The translations under genes and the position numbers were made by a program. A model generated the notes under the pieces. That model had not been told where the DNA came from. It ran no database searches and worked only from the letters and a program-made list of their open reading frames with translations. Below, one piece after another: positions 1 to 5,115 of a stretch of 5,115 nt of DNA. Each line of letters begins with the position of its first letter. Position 1 is the first letter of the stretch. This stretch comes from Methylococcaceae bacterium. GTDB lineage: Bacteria > Pseudomonadota > Gammaproteobacteria > Methylococcales > Methylomonadaceae. The DNA is taken from positions 1 through 5,115 of the forward strand of contig CANNNN010000202.1 in NCBI GenBank assembly GCA_947506075.1, read 5' to 3'.

Positions 1-517
1 GACGGCGATACAACTAGCCAAAGCCTTTAATGCCAAAGTTATCGTCACCGCAGGCTCCACGGCTAAATGTGAATTCTGCCTGCTACTCGGCGCCGATGTG
101 GCAATCAACTACAAAGAACAAGATTTTGTTCAGCAAATAATGCATCTTACCGGCAACCAAGGCGTAAATGTAATTCTGGATATGATCGGCGGCGACTATT
201 TTCCTCGCAACATAAAATGCATGGCCGATGATAGCCGACTGGTGCAAATCGCCTTACAAAAAGGCCAGAAAGCCGAAATAAACCTGCTATCTATCATGCT
301 CAAACGACTGACCATCACCGGTTCGACTTTAAGAGCCAGAGACGATCATTTTAAAGCGGCAATCGCCAAGCAGTTGCTTGAAAAAGTCTGGCCTTTACTG
401 AAATCCGCTACAATCACACCGGTAATACATTCAACTTTCACGCTCACCGATGCCGCCTTAGCCCATCAACTAATGGAAAGCAGCCAACACATCGGAAAAA
501 TCATCTTAACGGTATAA
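1..517 (+). CDS. NAD(P)H quinone oxidoreductase, PIG3/zinc-type alcohol dehydrogenase-like family (5' end missing)
   Basis: The reading frame is open from base 2 to the TAA at 515-517, so the visible 171 codons are the C-terminal half of a protein usually about 325-335 residues long; the ATG at 98 is internal. The peptide begins inside the Rossmann nucleotide-binding domain (AIQLAKAFNAKVIVTAGS, then LGADVAINYKEQDF). It continues with GVNVILDMIGGDYF, the LLSIMLKRLTITGSTLRAR segment and the closing HIGKIILTV, an order that matches human TP53I3/PIG3 and bacterial quinone oxidoreductases of the medium-chain dehydrogenase/reductase superfamily. Members are cytosolic, usually zinc-free, and transfer electrons from NADPH to quinones or other unsaturated carbonyls; the physiological substrate here cannot be read. 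The next gene starts 4 bp after the stop, suggesting cotranscription. The family call is firm, the substrate is not. Confidence 0.9.
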   Translation, partial: TAIQLAKAFNAKVIVTAGSTAKCEFCLLLGADVAINYKEQDFVQQIMHLTGNQGVNVILDMIGGDYFPRNIKCMADDSRLVQIALQKGQKAEINLLSIMLKRLTITGSTLRARDDHFKAAIAKQLLEKVWPLLKSATITPVIHSTFTLTDAALAHQLMESSQHIGKIILTV

Positions 518-521
518 AACT

Positions 522-1367
522 ATGACTTACACCACCCTTGTTTCCTCAGATACACTTCAGCAACAGCTGAACTGCCCTGACTGGATCATCGTCGACTGCC
601 GATTTTCATTAGCGGATACCGAAGCCGGCGGCCAAGCCTACCGACTCGGGCACATCCCCAATGCCCGTTACGCCCATCTTGATAAAGACTTATCTTCAAT
701 GATCACCGATTTTACCGGTCGTCACCCTTTGCCAAACTTTGCTTTATTGGCTAAAAAACTGGGTGATTGGGGTATAGCCAATAGCACCCAGGTTGTTATT
801 TATGACGATGCAGGAGGCGCTTTTGCAGGCCGTCTCTGGTGGTTATTGCGTTGCCTGGGACATGATAAAGTGGCCGTATTGGATGGCGGCATCAAACAAT
901 GGCAAAAACAAGGACTTCCAATCACCACAACCGTGCCCTCAATCAAGCCCGCCACCTTCAGACCGTATCTAAACGATACGGCATGGCTTAATGCAATACA
1001 GGTTGAAAACAGTCTGGCCCGAAACTCCATCCGTCTGATCGATGCCCGAACGCCGGAACGCTATCGCGGCGCACAAGAACCTATCGATCCCGTCGCAGGC
1101 CATATTCCCCGTGCATTAAACCGTGCTTTTCAATTAAACCTGGACAGCAACGGCTTGTTTTTATCGGCGGAACAATTGCGCGAACAGTTTAATAGGTTAA
1201 TCGGTGCTGTTGCACCCACACAAGTCGTTCATTATTGTGGCTCCGGCGTCACCGCCTGCCATAACTTATTAGCTATGGAATATGCTGGCTTAACGGGTTC
1301 CAAGCTTTATGCGGGATCTTGGAGCGAGTGGATCAGGAATAAAAATAGGGCGGTTGCGAAGGGTTAA
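522..1367 (+). CDS. sseA: Sulfurtransferase, two-domain rhodanese (3-mercaptopyruvate sulfurtransferase type)
   Basis: This 281-residue protein has the length and layout of the tandem-rhodanese family (SseA/MST/TST). The N-terminal domain carries GHIPNARY (43-50) and, where an active loop would lie, YDDAGGAFAGRLWWLL (94-109) without cysteine, so it is the usual inactive domain. The C-terminal domain has DARTPERYRG (174-183), AGHIPRALN (192-200) and the active-site loop CGSGVTA (239-245), with Cys239 as the persulfide-forming nucleophile; YAGSWSEW follows at 263-270. A CG-S/G-GVT loop is typical of 3-mercaptopyruvate sulfurtransferases, while thiosulfate enzymes usually have CRKGVT, so the mercaptopyruvate activity is favoured by inference. 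No signal peptide is seen, so it is cytosolic. The ATG lies 4 bp after the oxidoreductase stop with no clear Shine-Dalgarno sequence, which suggests translational coupling. Confidence 0.93.
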   Translation: MTYTTLVSSDTLQQQLNCPDWIIVDCRFSLADTEAGGQAYRLGHIPNARYAHLDKDLSSMITDFTGRHPLPNFALLAKKLGDWGIANSTQVVIYDDAGGAFAGRLWWLLRCLGHDKVAVLDGGIKQWQKQGLPITTTVPSIKPATFRPYLNDTAWLNAIQVENSLARNSIRLIDARTPERYRGAQEPIDPVAGHIPRALNRAFQLNLDSNGLFLSAEQLREQFNRLIGAVAPTQVVHYCGSGVTACHNLLAMEYAGLTGSKLYAGSWSEWIRNKNRAVAKG

Positions 1368-1415
1368 TGACTCAAAAATCTATCACCTTGCACCTCAAAT
1401 ACTAAGTTACCGATA

Positions 1416-1443
1416 GCAGAGGCGACTAAAAGTTTCCCTCTGC
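1416..1443. repeat. 7-bp perfect inverted repeat (possible hairpin or operator)
   Basis: GCAGAGG at 1416-1422 is the exact reverse complement of CCTCTGC at 1437-1443. Inside the 14-base spacer, ACT (1425-1427) can pair with AGT (1431-1433) across three A residues, so an RNA copy could form a bulged hairpin. No T-run follows on either strand, so it is not a standard intrinsic terminator. It lies 49 bp after the sulfurtransferase stop and 57 bp before the yebC-family start, so it could end the first transcript with help from Rho, or be a regulator site for the second. Nothing else is seen in 1368-1499 apart from a weak sigma70-like pair, TTGTCT at 1450 and TATCTT at 1473. Confidence 0.4.
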
Positions 1444-1499
1444 AAATACTTGTCTGTAAAATCTGCACATTTTATCTTTGTTAATGGAGCAACAACCAA

Positions 1500-2216
1500 A
1501 TGGGTAGAGCCTACCAAAACCGTAAAGATTCAATGGCCAAAACGTCTGATGCCAAGGCCAAGGTCTACAGTAAATATGGTCGTGAATTATATGTGTGCGC
1601 TAAAGCGGGAGGCGTCGATCCCGACGGAAACTTAGCCTTACGTGGACTGATTGAGCGAGCCAAAAAAGACCAAGTCCCGACTCACGTTATTGAAAAAGCT
1701 ATCGACAAAGCTAAAGGCGGCGGCGGTGAAGATTTTTTCCCTGTACGCTATGAAGGCTATGGCCCCGGCGGGTGTATGGTGATTATCGATTGTCTGACCG
1801 ACAACCCTAACCGTACCTTTGGCGATGTACGCCAGTGCTTTACCAAAACCAAATGTAAAATTGGCACCCAAGGCACCGTCAGTCACATGTTTGACCATGC
1901 CGCGATACTGGCTTTTAAAAATGATGACGAGGACGCTGTTCTCGATGCCTTACTAACGGCCGACGTCGATGTTTCCGATATTGAAAGCGATGATGGAAAA
2001 ATCACCGTATTCACGCCTCACGTCGATTATTTTAAGGCCAAGCAAGCTTTAACAGATACTTTGGGCGAGCTTGATTTTGATGTGGACGAAATTCAATTTT
2101 TACCAAGAAGCGTATCGCCAATTAGCGGCGATGATTTGCTACTATTCGAAAAATTTACGGATATGTTGAATGACCTGGACGACGTGCAGAATATTTTTCA
2201 TGACGTTGATTTTTAA
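1500..2216 (+). CDS. yeeN: YebC/TACO1-family protein, YeeN type
   Basis: The 238-residue product matches the YebC/PmpR/TACO1 family across its whole length. Visible marks are the MGRAYQNRKDSMAK start (1-14), VDPDGNLALRGLIERAKKDQVP (39-60, given by its ends DPDGN and ERAKKDQVP), AIDKAKGG (67-74), YEGYGPGG (84-91), DNPNRT (101-106), QGTVSHMFD (124-132) and an acidic tail ending DDVQNIFHDVDF. The MGR start, rather than MAGHSKW, and the overall pattern place it with E. coli YeeN, B. subtilis YeeI and Vibrio relatives rather than with E. coli YebC itself. The family was long annotated as DNA-binding regulators; TACO1 and several bacterial members are now linked to translation, notably to relieving ribosome stalling at proline runs. 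Which role applies here is inference. GGAG at 1486-1489 lies 10 bases before the ATG and supports this start. The gene appears to be transcribed alone. Confidence 0.93.
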   Translation: MGRAYQNRKDSMAKTSDAKAKVYSKYGRELYVCAKAGGVDPDGNLALRGLIERAKKDQVPTHVIEKAIDKAKGGGGEDFFPVRYEGYGPGGCMVIIDCLTDNPNRTFGDVRQCFTKTKCKIGTQGTVSHMFDHAAILAFKNDDEDAVLDALLTADVDVSDIESDDGKITVFTPHVDYFKAKQALTDTLGELDFDVDEIQFLPRSVSPISGDDLLLFEKFTDMLNDLDDVQNIFHDVDF

Positions 2217-2464
2217 CGACTAATTCCTAACCCTTAAAGCCAAATCCCGCTTAATCTTTTTCAAGTGTTTTTTATTGCGTGTGTTGATTGGCGGTTAGCT
2301 GTTTTCTAGCCGCCCCTCCCAACTCTATTTTGATTAACGCTTCAGCTTCTGTTCAGTAAACAAGGCGCATTTTAAGTCAAGGGTTACAGAAATGATTGTT
2401 TAGAATAACAAGCAGTTATCTGTCAAACTTAATTTTGTACTTCAGAAAAACAGGAAGGTAAAAG
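2217..2464. other. Intergenic stretch without a recognisable gene
   Basis: These 248 bp between the yebC-family stop and the small ORF contain no open frame that looks coding. They are AT-rich, with short T-runs near 2262-2276. They hold one good stem-loop (listed separately) and, at the right end, the ribosome binding site of the small ORF. A TAGAAT at 2401-2406 resembles a -10 box but has no convincing -35 element at the proper distance, so I do not call a promoter. Confidence 0.6.
2290..2314 (+). terminator. Stem-loop downstream of the yebC-family gene, possible terminator
   Basis: GGCGGTTAG at 2290-2298 pairs with CTAGCCGCC at 2306-2314 across a 7-base loop (ctgtttt), giving nine pairs of which one is a U-G wobble in RNA read on the plus strand. 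The stem is GC-rich at its base, as in terminators, and lies 73 bp after the stop of the yebC-family gene. No U-run follows directly (the next bases are cctcccaactctatttt), so intrinsic termination would be weak. It could instead protect the 3' end of the message or assist Rho-dependent termination. Confidence 0.4.
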
Positions 2465-2641
2465 ATGATTATCCAATATTCAGATACGCTTAGTGATATT
2501 GTCGCCCCCATGAATCAGGCTTTTGATAATGGCAGTTTTTATGGGCTGGAATATATTCTTGACGAATTAGTCAGAGAAAAATCGGCGCCTGCGCATCAAG
2601 AGACAGTGGATTGGTTTGGCGCTAGCGATTATTTTGCTTAA
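2465..2641 (+). CDS. Small acidic hypothetical protein (58 aa)
   Basis: The ORF runs from ATG 2465 to TAA 2639-2641. It has a strong ribosome binding site, AGGAAGG at 2452-2458, six bases before the ATG, which is the main support for its being translated. The product starts MIIQYSDTLSDIVAPMNQAF and ends VDWFGASDYFA. It has six Asp and four Glu against one Arg and one Lys, so it is strongly acidic; it has no cysteine, no signal peptide and no membrane segment. Residues 28-39 (LEYILDELVREK) look helical, and the tail is rich in aromatic residues. I do not recognise the family. It lies 120 bp before eutB on the same strand, with an inverted repeat between them, so a role linked to eutBC is possible but unproven. 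It could be a stand-alone small protein, a leader ORF, or a chance ORF. Confidence 0.5.
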   Translation: MIIQYSDTLSDIVAPMNQAFDNGSFYGLEYILDELVREKSAPAHQETVDWFGASDYFA

Positions 2642-2650
2642 CTTTTTCAA

Positions 2651-2699
2651 ACAGCATCACTGACCTGCGACGCTATAAATTCAAACTCAGTGATTCTGT
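2651..2699. promoter_or_regulatory. 13-bp inverted repeat with one mismatch upstream of eutB (operator or RNA hairpin)
   Basis: The left arm ACAGCATCACTGA (2651-2663) and the right arm TCAGTGATTCTGT (2687-2699) are reverse complements except for one position (C2655 against T2695); the inner eight bases match perfectly. The spacer is 23 bases. The repeat begins 9 bp after the stop of the small ORF and ends 62 bp before the eutB ATG. A GATAAT at 2716-2721, one base from the sigma70 -10 consensus, lies just to the right, which would put its -35 region over the right arm; the -35 match itself is poor. Read as DNA this could be a site for a dimeric regulator; read as RNA it could be a leader hairpin or the end of the small ORF's transcript, though only aataccctttt follows and not a clean U-run. 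Confidence 0.5.
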
Positions 2700-2761
2700 A
2701 ATACCCTTTTCACACGATAATGTTATCTTGAATATTCTAAATAATTCAGGATACGTCACTC

Positions 2762-4165
2762 ATGTATAAAACCCGGATAAGCCATCTGACCTACGACTTT
2801 AAAACCTTGCGTAATCTGATGGCTAAGGCTACGCCCGCACGGTCCGGCGATTATCTGGCCGGTGTCGCTGCCGCCGACAATCTTGAGCGGGTCGCAGCAC
2901 AATGGGTACTTGCCGATGTGCCGCTCAAACAGTTTCTGAATGAAGCGCTGGTGCCTTATGAACAGGATGAAGTCACTCGGCTGATTATTGACGGGCATGA
3001 TAACGAAGCTTTTGCAGTCATCAGTCATCTGACAGTCGGCGATTTTCGTAACTGGCTGTTATCCGTGCATGCGACTACCGCTGTTTTGACCGCCTTGGCA
3101 CCGGGCTTGACCCCGGAAATGGTGGCCGCCGTATCCAAAATCATGCGCATCCAGGATTTGATTCTGGTCGCCAAAAAATGCCGCGTTATTACCCGCTTCA
3201 GAAACACGATAGGCCTGGAAAACCGCTTATCCACCCGACTGCAACCCAATCACCCTACCGACAATCCCGCCGGCGTCGCCGCCAGCCTTGTGGATGGCTT
3301 GCTGTATGGTTGCGGTGATGCCGTTATCGGTATTAACCCGGCTTCCGACAATCTTGAAGCCACCCTGCGCTTGCTACACATGCTTGATGAGGTGATCGAA
3401 GCTTACCAGATACCAACGCAATCCTGTGTACTGGCACATGTAACGACGACCTTAAAAGCCATCGCACAGGGTGCGCCGGTTGATTTGGTTTTTCAATCGA
3501 TTGCCGGAACGCAAAAAGCCAATGACAGCTTCGGCATCAACCTGAATTTATTAAACGAAGCCCATCTTGCCGCACTAGAACTGGGACGAGGTACGTTGGG
3601 CGATAACTGCATGTATTTTGAAACCGGACAAGGCAGCGCGCTGTCCGCCAATGCCCATCACGGACTGGACCAGCAAACCTGCGAAGTTAGAGCTTATGCG
3701 GTCGCACGCCAATTTAAACCGCTGTTGGTCAATACCGTCGTCGGTTTTATCGGCCCGGAATACCTTTACGACGGAAAGCAGATTATCCGCGCCGGTCTGG
3801 AAGATCATTTCTGCGGAAAATTACTGGGGCTGCCTATGGGTTGCGATGTCTGCTACACCAACCACGCCGAAGCCGATCAGGATGATATGGATATGCTGCT
3901 TACGCAACTTGCGGTGGCTGGTGGCACTTTTATCATGGGCGTTCCCGGCGCTGATGATGTGATGCTCAATTATCAGTCCACCTCTTTCCATGATGCGCTT
4001 TATCTGCGTCAGGTACTGGGACTTAGACCCGCGCCCGAGTTTGAACACTGGCTGCAAAAGCATCAGATTTTTAACGCCGAAAACCAATTGCTCCCACAAC
4101 GGGAGATTCCGGCATTATTTAAAGCGTCTTTAAAAAAACTGACGGAGCACGGCAATGAGTCATGA
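2762..4165 (+). CDS. eutB: Ethanolamine ammonia-lyase large (heavy) subunit EutB
   Basis: With EutC, this 467-residue protein forms the adenosylcobalamin-dependent lyase (EC 4.3.1.7) that converts ethanolamine to acetaldehyde and ammonia. It aligns with E. coli EutB (about 453 aa) from end to end, the extra length being at the C-terminus. Conserved stretches are RSGDYLAGVAA (27-37), RLQPN (159-163), GDAVIGINP (185-193), QSCVLAHVTT (220-229), YFETGQGSALSA (285-296), NTVVGFIGPEYLY (324-336), IIRAGLEDHF (341-350), MGCDVCYTNHA (359-369) and MLNYQSTSFHD (401-411). Residues matching the known substrate site are present: Arg159, Gln161, Asn192, Glu287, Phe329 and Asp362. AGGA at 2748-2751 is spaced 10 bases from the ATG, and the N-terminus matches the family, which supports this start. 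Its end overlaps eutC. No shell-targeting or reactivase gene is next to it. Confidence 0.97.
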   Translation: MYKTRISHLTYDFKTLRNLMAKATPARSGDYLAGVAAADNLERVAAQWVLADVPLKQFLNEALVPYEQDEVTRLIIDGHDNEAFAVISHLTVGDFRNWLLSVHATTAVLTALAPGLTPEMVAAVSKIMRIQDLILVAKKCRVITRFRNTIGLENRLSTRLQPNHPTDNPAGVAASLVDGLLYGCGDAVIGINPASDNLEATLRLLHMLDEVIEAYQIPTQSCVLAHVTTTLKAIAQGAPVDLVFQSIAGTQKANDSFGINLNLLNEAHLAALELGRGTLGDNCMYFETGQGSALSANAHHGLDQQTCEVRAYAVARQFKPLLVNTVVGFIGPEYLYDGKQIIRAGLEDHFCGKLLGLPMGCDVCYTNHAEADQDDMDMLLTQLAVAGGTFIMGVPGADDVMLNYQSTSFHDALYLRQVLGLRPAPEFEHWLQKHQIFNAENQLLPQREIPALFKASLKKLTEHGNES

Positions 4166-4925
4166 TATAAGCCCCGGAATAGCACCGGATCCCTGGCAGG
4201 AACTAAAACAATTCACCCCTGCGCGTATTGCCTTAGGGCGGACAGGCATCAGTCTTCCGACCCGTGCCTTTCTTGATTTTCAGTTGGCACATGCGCTGGC
4301 CCGCGATGCGGTCAATAGTCCGCTGGATTTTGCAAAACTTGAGCAGCGCCTGATTTTACAGGGCCATCAGACGCTGATCTTACAAAGCCGGGCCGAAAAT
4401 CAGTCTGTATATTTGCAACGGCCAGATCTGGGACGTTTACTAAGCGCATCGTCGTTGACCTGTCTGCAACACAGCGGGGCAGTCCCGACTGATACTGTGA
4501 TCGTGGTTGCCGACGGCTTATCGTCCAAGGCCATTGAACAGCATGCCGAACCGTTTCTGAGTTTATTGATACCCGAGCTGAAAAAAATCGCTTACAGCCT
4601 GCCCCCGGTGTGCTTGGTAAAGCATGGGCGCGTGGCGGTGGGTGACGGTGTTGCAGAGCACTATAGTGCCCGCTTGTGCATAGTCCTGATCGGCGAAAGA
4701 CCCGGCTTAAGCTCACCGGACAGCATGGGTATTTATTTTACCTATCACGCCAGATCGGGCATAAGCACGGATGCTGACCGAAATTGTATTTCAAATATCC
4801 ATAAAAATGGCTTGAGTTATCTGCAGGCCTTGAAAATACTACTTTTTTTAATCAAGGCGTCGGAAAAGTTGCAGCTTTCAGGAGTTAATTTAAAAGACGA
4901 AACCACAGTACAGGCTTTAAGTTGA
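4155..4925 (+). CDS. eutC: Ethanolamine ammonia-lyase small (light) subunit EutC
   Basis: The 256-residue product carries the EutC motifs in order: GRTGISLPTR (28-37), FQLAHALARDAV (42-53), VVADGLSSKAIEQHA (117-131), KHGRVAVGDG (156-165), IGERPGLSSPDSMGIYFTY (179-197), RNCISNIHKNGLSY (209-222) and LSGVNLKDE (241-249). Val160, Glu181 and Cys211 match the adenosylcobalamin-contacting positions of E. coli EutC (207, 228 and 258, a constant offset of 47). That offset reflects the shorter N-terminus, which lacks the extension of enteric EutC; in enterics this extension has been linked to microcompartment targeting, so its absence fits an enzyme free in the cytosol (inference). The start overlaps the end of eutB by 11 bp and has GGAG at 4144-4147, seven bases upstream, as expected for coupled synthesis of subunits. 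An insertion-sequence end begins within about 12 bp of the stop. Confidence 0.96.
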   Translation: MSHDISPGIAPDPWQELKQFTPARIALGRTGISLPTRAFLDFQLAHALARDAVNSPLDFAKLEQRLILQGHQTLILQSRAENQSVYLQRPDLGRLLSASSLTCLQHSGAVPTDTVIVVADGLSSKAIEQHAEPFLSLLIPELKKIAYSLPPVCLVKHGRVAVGDGVAEHYSARLCIVLIGERPGLSSPDSMGIYFTYHARSGISTDADRNCISNIHKNGLSYLQALKILLFLIKASEKLQLSGVNLKDETTVQALS

Positions 4926-4936
4926 AGTTACTAAAC

Positions 4937-4961
4937 AACCACCAGCTAAAGCTAGTGGGTT
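4937..4961 (-). repeat. Subterminal hairpin at the putative right end of the IS
   Basis: CCAC (4939-4942) pairs with GTGG (4955-4958) and AGC (4944-4946) with GCT (4951-4953) around a TAAA loop, with one C/A mismatch between the two stems. Two more A-T pairs form at 4937-4938 with 4960-4961 if G4959 is bulged. An imperfect hairpin with an unpaired position close to the element edge is what IS200/IS605 TnpA binds. Assignment as the right end follows from its position downstream of tnpA. Confidence 0.6.
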
Positions 4962-4969
4962 AGAGTTAT

Positions 4970-4982
4970 GTACTGAAAGTAC
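4970..4982. repeat. Short hairpin GTACT-gaa-AGTAC inside the IS end
   Basis: A perfect 5-bp stem with a 3-base loop lies between the subterminal hairpin and the hairpin next to tnpA. It is short and may be part of the non-coding right-end region of the element. No separate function can be read from it. Confidence 0.4.
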
Positions 4983-4986
4983 GGAT

Positions 4987-5008
4987 ACGCGTCGACTTAA
5001 CGACGCGT
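4987..5008 (-). terminator. Perfect 8-bp hairpin just after tnpA
   Basis: ACGCGTCG (4987-4994) and CGACGCGT (5001-5008) are exact reverse complements separated by six bases. On the minus strand the hairpin begins one base after the tnpA stop codon. It is GC-rich, like a terminator stem, but no T-run follows it on the minus strand (the next bases are ATCCG). It could stop transcription of tnpA or block read-through from eutBC on the other strand, or simply be part of the element's structured end. Confidence 0.45.
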
Positions 5009-5009
5009 C

Positions 5010-5115
5010 TTATGGCGGCTCCATCTTAAATTCATCGTTCGGATAAGGCTCAAAATGATGGTCCAGATATTGTTTAATCATCTCTTCTGTCATCTGCTCG
5101 AACTCGTTCAGCAAC
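5010..5115 (-). CDS. tnpA: IS200/IS605-family transposase TnpA, C-terminal fragment (5' end outside the window, possibly internally deleted)
   Basis: On the minus strand a frame is open from the window edge to a TAA at 5012-5010, giving 34 codons. The stretch MTEEMIKQYLDHHFEP followed by YPNDEFKMEPP closely resembles the end of IS200-type Y1 transposases, whose last helix carries the catalytic tyrosine; here that is the Tyr of IKQYLDHH, encoded at 5067-5069. These enzymes cut and join single-stranded DNA at the element's hairpin ends. Before MTEEMI the family normally has a GYF..TVGQ-like strand, but here the residues are LLNEFEQ. LLNEF instead resembles a segment that normally lies some 25 residues earlier, so the gene may carry an in-frame deletion. 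The rest of the gene lies outside the window, so whether it is intact cannot be judged. Confidence 0.7.
   Translation of the reverse strand, partial: LLNEFEQMTEEMIKQYLDHHFEPYPNDEFKMEPP

Larger units (their letters stand above)
4937..5115 (-). mobile_element. IS200/IS605-type insertion sequence, one end (continues beyond the window)
   Basis: The region holds the 3' end of a tnpA-like gene on the minus strand followed by hairpins, the layout of IS200/IS605 elements, which lack ordinary terminal inverted repeats and use subterminal hairpins that TnpA recognises as single-stranded DNA. The element end nearest eutC would be its right end. The exact boundary cannot be fixed here because the cleavage site and the other end are not visible; it may lie a few bases to the left of 4937. 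The insertion sits directly after the eutC stop and leaves eutC intact. Confidence 0.7.

Noticed and set aside
1450..1478. Possible sigma70 promoter for the yebC-family gene (TTGTCT, 17 bp, TATCTT)
   Set aside because: Both boxes match consensus at only four of six positions, and the start point would fall almost on the ribosome binding site. Too weak to list.
1450..1635. Plus-strand ORF of 61 codons overlapping the start of the yebC-family gene
   Set aside because: It runs in another frame over a gene with clear full-length homology, and it has no ribosome binding site or recognisable product.
2396..2411. Small palindrome TTGTT-tttaga-like spacer-AACAA around a TAGAAT box
   Set aside because: Only five base pairs in AT-rich DNA, expected by chance; no -35 element supports a promoter there.
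3618..3962. Plus-strand ORF of 114 codons inside eutB
   Set aside because: It lies wholly within eutB in another frame; eutB is intact and conserved over this stretch.
4312..4716. Minus-strand ORF of 134 codons opposite eutC
   Set aside because: It is antisense to a well-conserved gene; its Arg/Ser/Pro-rich product looks like a shadow of EutC codon use and matches no family I know.
2217..5115. CRISPR array, tRNA, rRNA or phage attachment site
   Set aside because: I looked for evenly spaced direct repeats, cloverleaf-type sequences and duplicated ends, and saw none.

Overview
The window reads as chromosomal DNA of a gammaproteobacterium with moderate GC. The yebC-family gene is of the YeeN type found in Vibrio/Shewanella-like genomes, and the sulfurtransferase is SseA-like. 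A methanotroph of the Methylococcales would fit the overall mix, but that is a guess and nothing in the sequence fixes the genus.

Layout, left to right. (1) 1-1367: the 3' half of a PIG3-type NAD(P)H quinone oxidoreductase, followed 4 bp later by a complete two-domain 3-mercaptopyruvate-type sulfurtransferase, probably one transcription unit. (2) 1368-1499: a short intergenic stretch with a 7-bp inverted repeat. (3) 1500-2216: a single YebC/TACO1-family gene. (4) 2217-2761: a gene-poor stretch holding a stem-loop, an unrecognised 58-codon acidic ORF with a good ribosome binding site, and a 13-bp inverted repeat with one mismatch just before the next gene. (5) 2762-4925: eutB and eutC, the two subunits of adenosylcobalamin-dependent ethanolamine ammonia-lyase, overlapping by 11 bp. 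(6) about 4937-5115: the end of an IS200/IS605-type insertion sequence on the minus strand, with three hairpins and the last 34 codons of tnpA, which runs off the window.

How the genes fit together: eutBC together make the enzyme that splits ethanolamine into acetaldehyde and ammonia, using adenosylcobalamin. No microcompartment shell, reactivase, permease or aldehyde dehydrogenase gene is visible beside them, so the pair looks like the minimal form used for nitrogen or carbon scavenging. The oxidoreductase/sulfurtransferase pair and the yebC-family gene have no evident functional link to it.

No clearly new multi-gene system is visible. The points most worth a second look are the inverted repeat and small acidic ORF upstream of eutB, and the odd junction in the tnpA fragment, which may mark an internally deleted transposase.
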